DNA from: GCA-2689995 sp964529325
GTDB lineage: Bacteria; Fidelibacterota; Marinisomatia; SCGC-AAA003-L08; GCA-2689995
Direction of reading: 5' to 3'
Assembly (NCBI GenBank): GCA_964529325.1
Contig: CAZGWH010000001.1
Coordinates: 115,809-179,808, forward strand
DNA: 64,000 nucleotides
This document shows positions 8,213 through 17,884 of the stretch, piece by piece (positions within the stretch are counted from its first letter, which is position 1; every line of letters starts with the position of its first letter). Under the pieces are notes generated by a model, which saw only the letters and a list, made by a program, of their open reading frames with translations, was not told the origin of the DNA and ran no database searches. The position numbers were made by a program, and so were the translations under genes.

Positions 8213-11200
8213 TTATTTCAATAATACCATTTTTTTAACGCTGTTATACGCAGGAGTAATCATCCTGTAAAAATAAACACCGTTTGAAAGTGGTAATCCT
8301 GACATATCACTTGCATTCCATACAATGGTATGATAGCCAGCTTCCATCTGTCCATTCACAAGTTCAGTTACCATTCGTCCCTTTAAGTCATACACTGCAA
8401 TTGATACCTGTGCATTATCTGGAAGATCAAAACTAATCGTTGTTTCTGGGTTAAATGGGTTTGGATAGTTCTGAGCCAAGTTATAACTCATTGGTACAAA
8501 GCGTACTTCATATTCAAGTTGTGCACCAGATCTATCAACCACAATAATATTACTTATTGTTTGTATATCATCAGTTGTAAATAGTATTCCATCATTAATG
8601 CCTTTTCCATTGGTATTCATCATCACTGTTTTAAGTGAACCATTCATATTATGAGTAAAGAACTCATGTTTAGAATCGATCATTTCGATTCCTGGTAAGT
8701 CAAACTGGATACCTGCGATATTATTACTTGATGTAATGTAAACTTCATTACCCTGTACTTTAATATCAACAACTAAATCATTATCTGCTCTTACCATTGG
8801 AATATCTAAGATGATAGATACCATCTCTACAATGTCAGCAACATTGATATCTTCATCACTGTTGATATCTGCGACTGCAAATTCATGCACTGAAGGTTGT
8901 TCTACATCTAAAATGTAGTTTACCGTTTGTAATACATCAATCACATTTAGAACACCATCAAATGATACATCACCCACGGGTGGTTCTGCATTTAAGCTAA
9001 ATGGAGTAAGTACATCACCTACATTTGCATTTGCAGAAAATGCAGTCTGCTCATAAACTGACCAGATAATATCATCTTCGGCATCAAACAATTTATAATA
9101 AATATCCTCATTTGGTGTATTACTATAAACCATTAAGAATGCTGAATATCTATCTAATGATTCAATGTATATCGGTTGTGCAACACCTCTGCACTCTTCA
9201 ACCATTCCATTTTCAGTTTCAACAAGCGTAAATGCACCAATCATATCAGTTTCACTATTTAATGATAATCCATTTACAAGCCCAGTTGCAGTCACTGTCA
9301 TACTATGTTCATATTGATTTACATTCACATTCCAATTTGGAGCATTTAATGCAAGTGGTGATTCATAGATTTCGTCTATTTCATCACTATCTCTACCCGA
9401 AAGTTCAAATGGATAATTTAAATCACCATCCCAAAGAGATTTTAACATATATCCCTGTTTGGGTGACATATAATTAAGCGACCCAATCCAACCTAAACCT
9501 TCAACAAACATGGAGAATGCAAATTGACTTTTCACAATATCACCCGTTGCTGAATTTAATGATTCAAGTGCATCATTTACAGGCATACTAAATTGAGAAG
9601 AATAACCCACCCAATTCCAACCTGGAACCACTTTTACAGTATCAAGTTCAACATTCACAGGATAACCGACCATTTCCATTTCATCTGGATTGGTTAAGTT
9701 AATTAAATACATCGACTCATTTGAAAACTCAGATAGTGTTCCTACCCAACCAAAGCCAGAAACATATTGAGCAAACGAAGTCTGATCTTTTATTTGATCA
9801 CCACCCGCTGGATTCATATTCGATAAAATATTATCCAAGCTCATATCATCATTTTCTAAATTAAGTGAAAACCAAGTATAACCAGCAGGATAATCCATTG
9901 ATGAAATAACCTGACTTGTTGCTGTAATAGTTGCTGGACTTGTCGGTGTACCATGAGAGGCATTGGCCTCAAATGTATATGTCTCATCAATCCACCCAAG
10001 TTCTCTACAATCTGACGCATCCCATACTCTAAATGAAAGCGCTTCACCTGATGGTTGATTGGAGTACACTGTTAAAAATACTTCATACGCATGAGTATTT
10101 GCTAAATCATCTAATGCTTGAATATAATCAACTCGTGCAATACCACGCATTTCATCACCCACAAATACACCTACAATATCATAAGCATCCTCAGAAAGTT
10201 CACCTTCAGTAGATAATGTAGCTGTAATATTCATGGTATATTGATAACTTGCAGGATTTAATGTCCATTCAGGTTCGTAACATAATTTACGAATATCAAT
10301 ATTCATTGGCTCATCACCCATGGTTCCTGATGCATAAAGCGTAGTTTGATATTGACCAAAATCAAGGCCTTCTACTAAACTAATTGAAACATCTTGAGCA
10401 GACCCAGGAGTAAGCGTTCCATTTAATGGAGATACTTCTAACCATGCTGGTAAAGGTAGTGCATCACCACTTGGGATTGCACCTTCCCGTCCATTAATCA
10501 TTTCATACGACCGATTTGAGCCACCATTATTGACGAGTTGTCTCTGTGTAGAATATTCTTCATCCACCCAAATTACAATATTATCAATATTGGTTCCAGA
10601 CCATTCGATTGGATTTCGATTTACAAAAAATTCCCATACAACGGGCTCTGTACGCGTATTCCCATACATATCTTGAAGATTATGAATCTCGGCTCTAAAT
10701 GTTTGATTTTCAATCCAGCTATTTGCTGGAGCAGGTTCAATCGTAATTGTATTAAACCCACATGTATAGGTGAAGTCCAATGGATTACCTGTAACGGTAT
10801 TAAATAATTGAATATCTCCTGCACCTTGATTAATTTCACCACATTGAACATCTTCATCAAATGATGCACCAATAAAATCATCACTTGCTAAAATACCACC
10901 TGCTGGTTCTGTTAACCCAAAGACCTGAGGTGCTGACCTGTCAATCAATCCAGTAACCACTTCAGATGTACCTGCATATTTACCTTCTGTACATTGTGCT
11001 TGAGTACGCAATTCATATTCTCCATCAATTACAATTTCTGGATCTATATTAAATGGTAGTAATACATAATCATCAATCAAATCAACTGTTGGAATAGATT
11101 GAGTTGAAAACCAATCCCCTCCATCCGCTGGACGATATTGTAAATCAATATCAGTGAAGAATGTATCCGCAGGAAAGTTATAGCCATTAATCGCGACCCA

Positions 11201-14200
11201 TAGCGTATCACTCCCATGAGAACCATCTATTAACCATCCATCTTCTAAATTAGCAATATTCGATTCTGAACATGGCTCTAAAAAATGAACAGAGAATGGA
11301 ACTTCAGATGTACCTTGATAATCTCCAATAGCTGTTAAATCTCCTATATCAATTGCACATCCTGGACCTATTCTCATAATTAAATCATCATAAATATATG
11401 CCTCTGGTCCTCGCTCAACTGTAATCACAATTTCAAGAGCTTCATTCGCAGGCATTGATTCAATAGCTATTTGGTCAACCATTGGCATTCCAGCAAGTTT
11501 AATAACCGCACCATCTAAATTTGATGCAGACATAACATCCAATAAATAATCCCATCCCTCTCCTGTTTGAGATGTATTTGTTGCAATCAGAGTAATTACC
11601 GCAGCTTCATCTGGTGGTACATCAATTGTTAGAGGTGGATCGATAATTAAATCAGTATCTTGCCTTTCTAAAGTACCATCTTCGTGAGGGCAACTTGATT
11701 GACCTCCTAGAACTGTAAACACAGGCATACCTAAAGCAGTATCTGCTTGAACTTGAAATAAAAATCCATCACCTGGGCTTTCATCATCAAGCACAAAACC
11801 AACTGTTCTTGATAAAGTTTCTTCACTTCCAGTTGAATTTGTACTTGATTCATTCCAATCAAAACTTGTTTCTAAATTTTGACCAAACCCTCCAATATTC
11901 AATCCAATCTCAGTAAAAGCAGACCAATCAGTTGATGACTCGGTTGTATGTGTAGCAGTAACGGTACTTGAATTTTCGTAAGAATATTCATAGGAAGCAC
12001 CTGCATCAAAGGAAATATAAGTATCACCACCTCCTTCACCTTGGCCCTCTACACCAACAGCCAAAATTGCATCATTTTGTGCTCCTGCCATTAAAATATC
12101 ATCCCAAGCTAATACTTCATTCCAGTATTCTATGGTTTCTAATGAAGTTTCATCACCATCTACATCATAAATCGCTTGAGCAGTTGGAATCATTACATTT
12201 TTAATATAAAAACGAGAATGAATAAATGTATTATTAATTGCATCTTCACTCATAGAAATAGTAGTATCAATGGATACTGAACAGTTTTCAATATTTAAAT
12301 CCTGCGCAATACCCATCGTATAGGCTTTACCACCACCAACATAGACGGTTGCATCAACTCCTGTAACCAATCCATCACCATAAGCAATGTAAGTTTCAGT
12401 GGTAGAAACGCAGGTTGTTTTTGTTGAATCATCTGTATCTTCTGTACTGTATTCAAACCCAGCACCTATATCCATTTTGCTTGATGTAGTTATCGCACTA
12501 CTAACACCAATCCCTCCAACAATTACGGTCATATCTCCACCAAATGAGGCAGTGAGTTTAGATTCGTTTCCCCATCCATCTACTATTGAATTAGATGTAT
12601 TTGAACATATTTCGGATCCGTCTTCCATAAAAGTATAGCTACCATCTCCTGGTGGTGTGCGTAATACCAACCAAGGATATGCACTAGATTGTACTTGAAA
12701 ACTAGGACCAGGAATTTCTTTAGTTCCAGTTGTTAATGCCCAAAATTCACCTGAGCTTGATGTCCCCGTCGCTGAACTTGCAACAACAATGTAAAGGCTA
12801 TTTTGATATGGATGGGTACCACCAGCAATAGTATTTACCGATTTAGATGAAAATGTAACTGATGCTGACTGCCCAGCAAATTCACCATTAACTGATTGAG
12901 CATAGGTTGTATCTGAAAAATTATCCGTTACATACACATCAAAAATATCTACTCTACATTCATTATCACCATAAGGTTCAAATACATCATAATTTAATTT
13001 AAAATACTTTCCCGAGCTAATAGTATAAGGGTATTCTGAGCATTCATTTGGTTCAATTGTATTTATTACTGAATGATTTATACCATCTATTTCGTTAAGA
13101 TTATTTATTCGTAGAGAAACAGGTGATCTATAGATAAAATCCATATCTCTATTAAAATTTTTCATACTTAATGTATCAGCAAGAAAAGTCTCATCTATCG
13201 TTGGATCTGGATGTTCAATACTCACATTATAAATTAATGGAGGTAAATCAGATGTTTCATAATTCCCTAACGCATTTGGAATTATTGTTTCTTCAATACA
13301 ACCATCTATAGATCTATATGTTACTCCAATTTCACCCTGAGAAGGTATAATTGGATAATTACAAGTCCCACCTGCAACTGCACCAAAACCTTTTCGAGTG
13401 GTTTTATCATTAAAATAAAAACCAGTCATCGGTTGAATCATCATCGGTAATTCAATAGACGCAGGTATAAATTCATGAACCTCCGATGAAATTTGATTTG
13501 TATATCTTGTCGATATTATTTGGCCTACTGCTCCTGGTTCAATATCAATAATAAATTTACCATCGGTTTCTGTAAAAATTGGCGGTATTAAAGATTCACC
13601 ATTTAATAATATTTCAACACCCGCTTCAAAGCAAGCTGTATTTTCATATCGAACATATCCACTGACAGGAATCATTGATTTATCATTAAAATCAACTAAA
13701 TCGACTGATGTATTACTAGGGTTCAGCGTAGCAGCTCTACTTTCTGGCTCATACCAATGGTCAAAATATTCATTAAGCGGAATATCTTGTTGCCAAATCT
13801 CATCTAACATTACACCTGAAACACCTGTAATAGTACCAGTTACTATACTGGAAGCATCTGTGATGAGTAAATTCTCCCCTTCGTTCATTTTCCAATAATG
13901 CGAAAGCCCAAATTCATCGCCTTCTAATATTTGATTCTGTGTTCCTGTAATTTGGTCTTGTGTTCGTCCATTATTCCAAATTCGAGTTTCATCTAATCGA
14001 CCAGAAAAATACTCTGATGCATCTTCAGGTGATTTTCTTGCAATTACAATTTCTGATAAATCAGGTGTTTGTTCAATTCCTGAAATTGATCCTATTGCTT
14101 CACCATCTATATAAAATACAAATTCACTTGTACTCGCATTACTTGTAATTGCATAATGATGCCATAAATTATCATGATAGGTATTTTCTGAAGTTATTTC

Positions 14201-15796
14201 ATTTTCAAAATGAGCACCAACTAATTGACCCCCATCCATTTTAATAGAAACTTGATGACTATCATCTGCAGGATTAACCGTTGCAATAAGTGTTTGTACA
14301 TCGGTCAATGCCGTTTTAAACCAACCCTCAATAGTATAACCATTTGTTAAATCTACACGTTGTCCTTCAAAAGCAATATAATCATCTATACCATCTAATT
14401 CAACAGAACGACCAATCGGGGAGGATAAACTTGGTGTTACCGTAAATACCGTTCCACTAGCATAATAGATGCCTTTTATAACATAAGTACCTGTTTCATC
14501 TGTTAATGCACCCAAATAAACTGGAGCAAGATAATCATCTTGTTCTACGGTACAAACCTTGCCATCTACTTTTCCAGGTGTTAAATCAAATACCGTTTCA
14601 CCTTCAACTTCGTCAAACTTCCAATAGGAAGATAAATTATCTTCTTCACCTGAAAGGGTAATATCCATCATGGTTTTTAATTCATCCCAGCTTCTATCTG
14701 TATTCCATATTCTAAAATCGTCTAAACGACCTCTATAAAATTCCGAATGTTCTGCAGGTCCTCGTTTTCCCATTACAATTTCGGCTTTATCATTTATTGG
14801 TCCATCTGCGGTTCCTTCACCAACTAGAAACCCATCAATATACATGGTCATACTGTTATCATCGTCTGCATAAACTACTGCAAGGTGATGCCAATCTTCA
14901 CCAGGACCTGCATACGAATTCACGGTTACCAATTCAGTTGCCATTCCACCCGCAGTAGAATGGTGCTCCCATTTAACTTGACCTGATTCTGTTAGCCCTA
15001 AAGTTAAGTAATGATCCGTAGATGCTGAATCAACTGCGGAAAAAAATACTTGTGTTTCATTATGAACAGATCTAAACCAAGTTTCAATTGTATAACTATT
15101 TTCTAAACCTGAATATTGGCTATTTGTATTTTCATCACCATCAAACCAATAGACATATCCATCGCCATCAAACTTTGCACTTCGACCTAAGTTCGGTGTC
15201 AATATCACTTTTGTATTTATTACGGGATTACCAGAATCAGTTCTAACTTGACCTGTGATCATACCATTTGGATTTAAGAAACCCACATTATTTTCCGTAT
15301 GACTCTCTCCCATATCATTGGTTGTAGAAACACCATACGTATAATACTCACCCGGAAATACGGATAAATCTTGATATTCTGTTTGGCTAATTGGTAATGT
15401 AGTTAAAATATAACCATTACGGTAGAGTGTGGCTTGGTTACCCGTAACTGGCGGACCTGTTGCATCATCTTCAATTGTCCATTCAACTAAAACTTTATCT
15501 TGAAAGTCACCATCTGATGCCATCACAACGGGTGGTTTAGGTTCTTTTAAATAATAACTATAATATCCCGTAGATAAACTATTGGAAGAATAATTATTTG
15601 CTTCCTGAATAATTGACTGACCGATTGTAGCTGAAATTCGATATGAACCTCCAGCAATCTCAGATGTTGCTCCACTCGCAAAATATGACTGTGGTATAGC
15701 ATATAAAGGTTCACAGGATTCCTGTGCATACATTATTCCAGCCCATAATCCAATTAACAGGATAAAATTATTTTTTATTTTTTGTAAGTTTTTCAT
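8213..15796 (-). CDS. Giant secreted LamG/dockerin T9SS-sorted surface protein (2527 aa)
   Basis: Signal peptide at the N-terminus (MKNLQKIKNNFILLIGLWAG...YAQ), start set by a strong AGGAGG seven bases upstream. Visible domains: a fibronectin-like region (~90-180), two LamG/concanavalin-like domains (~205-390 and ~475-650, each with YTIE.WF...WHH.A...YIDG...G..SEF..GRLDD.RIWN), carboxypeptidase-regulatory-like segments, a long Ser/Thr/Gly-rich central region (~1050-1450) of unknown fold, Ig-like domains, two copies of the module described for the 1740-aa protein, two 'WNWVGY..Q....AL.SL' repeats, a dockerin pair with EF-hand-like loops (GDVSFDGVLNVIDVLQTVNY and ADINSDEDINVADIVEMV, ~2290-2350) and a T9SS sorting domain (NYPNPFNPETTISF to KKMVLLK). 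LamG domains suggest carbohydrate or protein binding. Eleven bases after the 691-aa fibre gene, so co-transcribed with the three fibres. Confidence 0.87.
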   Translation of the reverse strand: MKNLQKIKNNFILLIGLWAGIMYAQESCEPLYAIPQSYFASGATSEIAGGSYRISATIGQSIIQEANNYSSNSLSTGYYSYYLKEPKPPVVMASDGDFQDKVLVEWTIEDDATGPPVTGNQATLYRNGYILTTLPISQTEYQDLSVFPGEYYTYGVSTTNDMGESHTENNVGFLNPNGMITGQVRTDSGNPVINTKVILTPNLGRSAKFDGDGYVYWFDGDENTNSQYSGLENSYTIETWFRSVHNETQVFFSAVDSASTDHYLTLGLTESGQVKWEHHSTAGGMATELVTVNSYAGPGEDWHHLAVVYADDDNSMTMYIDGFLVGEGTADGPINDKAEIVMGKRGPAEHSEFYRGRLDDFRIWNTDRSWDELKTMMDITLSGEEDNLSSYWKFDEVEGETVFDLTPGKVDGKVCTVEQDDYLAPVYLGALTDETGTYVIKGIYYASGTVFTVTPSLSSPIGRSVELDGIDDYIAFEGQRVDLTNGYTIEGWFKTALTDVQTLIATVNPADDSHQVSIKMDGGQLVGAHFENEITSENTYHDNLWHHYAITSNASTSEFVFYIDGEAIGSISGIEQTPDLSEIVIARKSPEDASEYFSGRLDETRIWNNGRTQDQITGTQNQILEGDEFGLSHYWKMNEGENLLITDASSIVTGTITGVSGVMLDEIWQQDIPLNEYFDHWYEPESRAATLNPSNTSVDLVDFNDKSMIPVSGYVRYENTACFEAGVEILLNGESLIPPIFTETDGKFIIDIEPGAVGQIISTRYTNQISSEVHEFIPASIELPMMIQPMTGFYFNDKTTRKGFGAVAGGTCNYPIIPSQGEIGVTYRSIDGCIEETIIPNALGNYETSDLPPLIYNVSIEHPDPTIDETFLADTLSMKNFNRDMDFIYRSPVSLRINNLNEIDGINHSVINTIEPNECSEYPYTISSGKYFKLNYDVFEPYGDNECRVDIFDVYVTDNFSDTTYAQSVNGEFAGQSASVTFSSKSVNTIAGGTHPYQNSLYIVVASSATGTSSSGEFWALTTGTKEIPGPSFQVQSSAYPWLVLRTPPGDGSYTFMEDGSEICSNTSNSIVDGWGNESKLTASFGGDMTVIVGGIGVSSAITTSSKMDIGAGFEYSTEDTDDSTKTTCVSTTETYIAYGDGLVTGVDATVYVGGGKAYTMGIAQDLNIENCSVSIDTTISMSEDAINNTFIHSRFYIKNVMIPTAQAIYDVDGDETSLETIEYWNEVLAWDDILMAGAQNDAILAVGVEGQGEGGGDTYISFDAGASYEYSYENSSTVTATHTTESSTDWSAFTEIGLNIGGFGQNLETSFDWNESSTNSTGSEETLSRTVGFVLDDESPGDGFLFQVQADTALGMPVFTVLGGQSSCPHEDGTLERQDTDLIIDPPLTIDVPPDEAAVITLIATNTSQTGEGWDYLLDVMSASNLDGAVIKLAGMPMVDQIAIESMPANEALEIVITVERGPEAYIYDDLIMRIGPGCAIDIGDLTAIGDYQGTSEVPFSVHFLEPCSESNIANLEDGWLIDGSHGSDTLWVAINGYNFPADTFFTDIDLQYRPADGGDWFSTQSIPTVDLIDDYVLLPFNIDPEIVIDGEYELRTQAQCTEGKYAGTSEVVTGLIDRSAPQVFGLTEPAGGILASDDFIGASFDEDVQCGEINQGAGDIQLFNTVTGNPLDFTYTCGFNTITIEPAPANSWIENQTFRAEIHNLQDMYGNTRTEPVVWEFFVNRNPIEWSGTNIDNIVIWVDEEYSTQRQLVNNGGSNRSYEMINGREGAIPSGDALPLPAWLEVSPLNGTLTPGSAQDVSISLVEGLDFGQYQTTLYASGTMGDEPMNIDIRKLCYEPEWTLNPASYQYTMNITATLSTEGELSEDAYDIVGVFVGDEMRGIARVDYIQALDDLANTHAYEVFLTVYSNQPSGEALSFRVWDASDCRELGWIDETYTFEANASHGTPTSPATITATSQVISSMDYPAGYTWFSLNLENDDMSLDNILSNMNPAGGDQIKDQTSFAQYVSGFGWVGTLSEFSNESMYLINLTNPDEMEMVGYPVNVELDTVKVVPGWNWVGYSSQFSMPVNDALESLNSATGDIVKSQFAFSMFVEGLGWIGSLNYMSPKQGYMLKSLWDGDLNYPFELSGRDSDEIDEIYESPLALNAPNWNVNVNQYEHSMTVTATGLVNGLSLNSETDMIGAFTLVETENGMVEECRGVAQPIYIESLDRYSAFLMVYSNTPNEDIYYKLFDAEDDIIWSVYEQTAFSANANVGDVLTPFSLNAEPPVGDVSFDGVLNVIDVLQTVNYILDVEQPSVHEFAVADINSDEDINVADIVEMVSIILDIPMVRADNDLVVDIKVQGNEVYITSSNNIAGIQFDLPGIEMIDSKHEFFTHNMNGSLKTVMMNTNGKGINDGILFTTDDIQTISNIIVVDRSGAQLEYEVRFVPMSYNLAQNYPNPFNPETTISFDLPDNAQVSIAVYDLKGRMVTELVNGQMEAGYHTIVWNASDMSGLPLSNGVYFYRMITPAYNSVKKMVLLK
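8990..10275 (-). repeat. Two further copies of the unnamed ~110-residue module
   Basis: Copies at about 9915-10275 and 8990-9340 in the 2527-aa protein, flanking the two 'GW.WVGY' repeats. They keep W-x-x-N-x-x-x-Y-x-x-x-M-x-x-T-A, the G-x-F...E-C/M-RG-x-A core, F-L-x-V-Y-S-N and the final F-x-A-N-A-x-x-G. The second copy has an insertion between GAF and the ECRGVA element. Confidence 0.7.
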
Positions 15797-15807
15797 TTTT
15801 CTTCCTC

Positions 15808-17883
15808 CTATTTATCCATTTTTTCTAATTTTGCTAACTCTGCATCTACAATCTTAACTTGCTCTTTTAATGCATCGTTTTTTGCTTTCAATTCTTTAAG
15901 AGACTCCACCAAAATTGGATATAATTGTTCATAATTCCGTATGGCATACAAATCATATTGATCTTGATATTCTACCATTTCAGGAATTACTTCTTTTAAA
16001 TCCTGTGCAATAAATCCATATATATCTGTTGTTTTATCATTATCTTTTAGTTGACCTCTTTTAAATCTTGGATGTGTATCAATATTAATATCATACTGCA
16101 CCCCTTCAATCAGTCTAAGTTTATCTAAACCACCTAATATTGTTCTTATATTCTTTTTAACTCTAGAGTCAGATAATTGTTGTGATTGATCAAACCACAA
16201 CCAATTGGAATAAAAATTCCACGCAAAGAGGTAATTTTGATTAAAGTAATCACTATACCAAGTACCACCATCTATTTTAATAGTCGGATAATTACCAGTA
16301 TGTCCAATTTGGACTCCAGGTCGATAACTGTATTGTTGTTCACCATTTACAGCTAAATATGCACTTTCACCTGTTTCTGCTCCTACAATAATATCATAAC
16401 CAAAATCATACCCTGGTACGGTTAAATTAAATAATTCATTTATTCGTGAGTCCGTAGTACCTTCTTTTGCAAAAAACAATCTATTACCACCCATATCATC
16501 TGATGCTGGATAGGCAAAACCAGAATTAGTCCATACTACCCAATCCCTCGGTAAAAGACTTCCATTAGCATTCTGTACATCTGTAGCATTTATTGTTCCA
16601 CCCACATTCAACCCATGTGTATAATCAGTAGAATTGATGGCAACATTTCCTGCTCCTAAATAAATATCATTTCCACTTTGGGTCCACGGTGATGCTACAA
16701 AAGGTTGATTATTATTTAACATTTGACCACTAAAATTGATATTACCAGTAATGTCTAATTTATGGATCGGATTATCCGTACCTAAACCGATATTACCATT
16801 ATTGGCAACTGTAAAAGTGTTATTTGATCCAGTTAAAACTTGAATATGACCATTACCATCTGCGTCATCGTCGGCAGTAAGTATAGCATCATCCGCATTG
16901 GTCATAAAATTAGATGAACCACCCACATCCGTCGTTGCTAAGGAAGTACCATCACTAAAAAATAATGAACCACCTGATGAAAACTTAATATCACCATTAA
17001 CTTCTAGGGCTTCGGAAGGGGTTAATATACCAATCCCAACTTTTCCATCCGCAGTTACTGTTAAACCAGAATTTCCATTATTTTCAATTACAAAATCATT
17101 CCCGGAACTCCCAATAAATTTATCTGCTTCGGAATATAATCCTTTATCATTACTAATTTTTATATTTCCTCCAACATGCAAACTCATCTCATCAGTATCA
17201 CCACCAATATGCAATGATACATTGGGTTCTGACACACCTACACCCACATTACCTGCAGGACTCATAGTCAATACTTGACCAGAATCGCTGTGGCTAAAAT
17301 TCAAATGGTTATCTGTATTATTATCGATATTCCATTCTTCACCGCCGGCAGAAAGTGAAAAACCTGCTGTCCCTGTACTGTTTGTATTTACTGATACTGA
17401 TACAGACTCATCACTGCTAATAGTCAATTTTGCATCTGGAGAAAGTGTACCTACACCTACATTCCCATTTGAAGGAAAAATATTTTCTTTCCCTTTTACA
17501 GAAATAGCATTGGTTACCGTATTGAGTTTAAATCGTGGAAATATTTCATTTGCATCATCCACAGCAACACCTAAATAATACTGTGTATCAAACGAAACAC
17601 CATCTAAACCAGACATTGCACCTAATTCAATGGCAAAAACACCATGTTTTACCGGTACATTCTCATGTAATTCTGACCAAAGAACTTCCCCATCAACGGC
17701 AGTATCATATAATTTTACGGTTAAATTATATTCACCACTTTCTACTGTTCGCATCATTGGGTCTCTCAATACACCCTGAAAAGAAAGGGATTGAGCAAAC
17801 ACACCCTGCATAATAAATATGAATAAAATAAAATAACCACTTTTTTTCATTCTTAATATTTCATTTTTAATTAATAATTTCAT
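15808..17883 (-). CDS. Fibre-like secreted protein with C-terminal S74 intramolecular chaperone domain (691 aa)
   Basis: Third of three tandem paralogues. A strong GGAGGT eight bases upstream fixes the start at base 17883, although the hydrophobic signal peptide begins at Met12 (MKKSGYFILFIFIMQGVFAQ). After a conserved N-terminal domain (LSFQGVLRD, LWSE.H, GVF.IELGA) come repeats of 'GNVG(V/I)G...P...L...G.I', typical of trimeric beta-fibre shafts. The C-terminal 121 residues are an S74 (endosialidase-type) chaperone domain: QLSDSRVKKNI, YGFIAQDLKEVIPEMV, then a coiled coil. In this family the domain assembles trimers and cuts itself off at the Ser of SDxRxK; Ser571 and Lys576 are both present. 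No T9SS sorting domain is visible, so its export route past the inner membrane is unknown. Confidence 0.85.
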   Translation of the reverse strand: MKLLIKNEILRMKKSGYFILFIFIMQGVFAQSLSFQGVLRDPMMRTVESGEYNLTVKLYDTAVDGEVLWSELHENVPVKHGVFAIELGAMSGLDGVSFDTQYYLGVAVDDANEIFPRFKLNTVTNAISVKGKENIFPSNGNVGVGTLSPDAKLTISSDESVSVSVNTNSTGTAGFSLSAGGEEWNIDNNTDNHLNFSHSDSGQVLTMSPAGNVGVGVSEPNVSLHIGGDTDEMSLHVGGNIKISNDKGLYSEADKFIGSSGNDFVIENNGNSGLTVTADGKVGIGILTPSEALEVNGDIKFSSGGSLFFSDGTSLATTDVGGSSNFMTNADDAILTADDDADGNGHIQVLTGSNNTFTVANNGNIGLGTDNPIHKLDITGNINFSGQMLNNNQPFVASPWTQSGNDIYLGAGNVAINSTDYTHGLNVGGTINATDVQNANGSLLPRDWVVWTNSGFAYPASDDMGGNRLFFAKEGTTDSRINELFNLTVPGYDFGYDIIVGAETGESAYLAVNGEQQYSYRPGVQIGHTGNYPTIKIDGGTWYSDYFNQNYLFAWNFYSNWLWFDQSQQLSDSRVKKNIRTILGGLDKLRLIEGVQYDINIDTHPRFKRGQLKDNDKTTDIYGFIAQDLKEVIPEMVEYQDQYDLYAIRNYEQLYPILVESLKELKAKNDALKEQVKIVDAELAKLEKMDK

Positions 17884-17884
17884 C

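Noticed and set aside
16898..17278. 126-aa plus-strand open frame opposite the 691-aa fibre gene
   Set aside because: Low-complexity shadow of the repeated fibre shaft, Ser/Pro/Thr-rich, no SD or domain.
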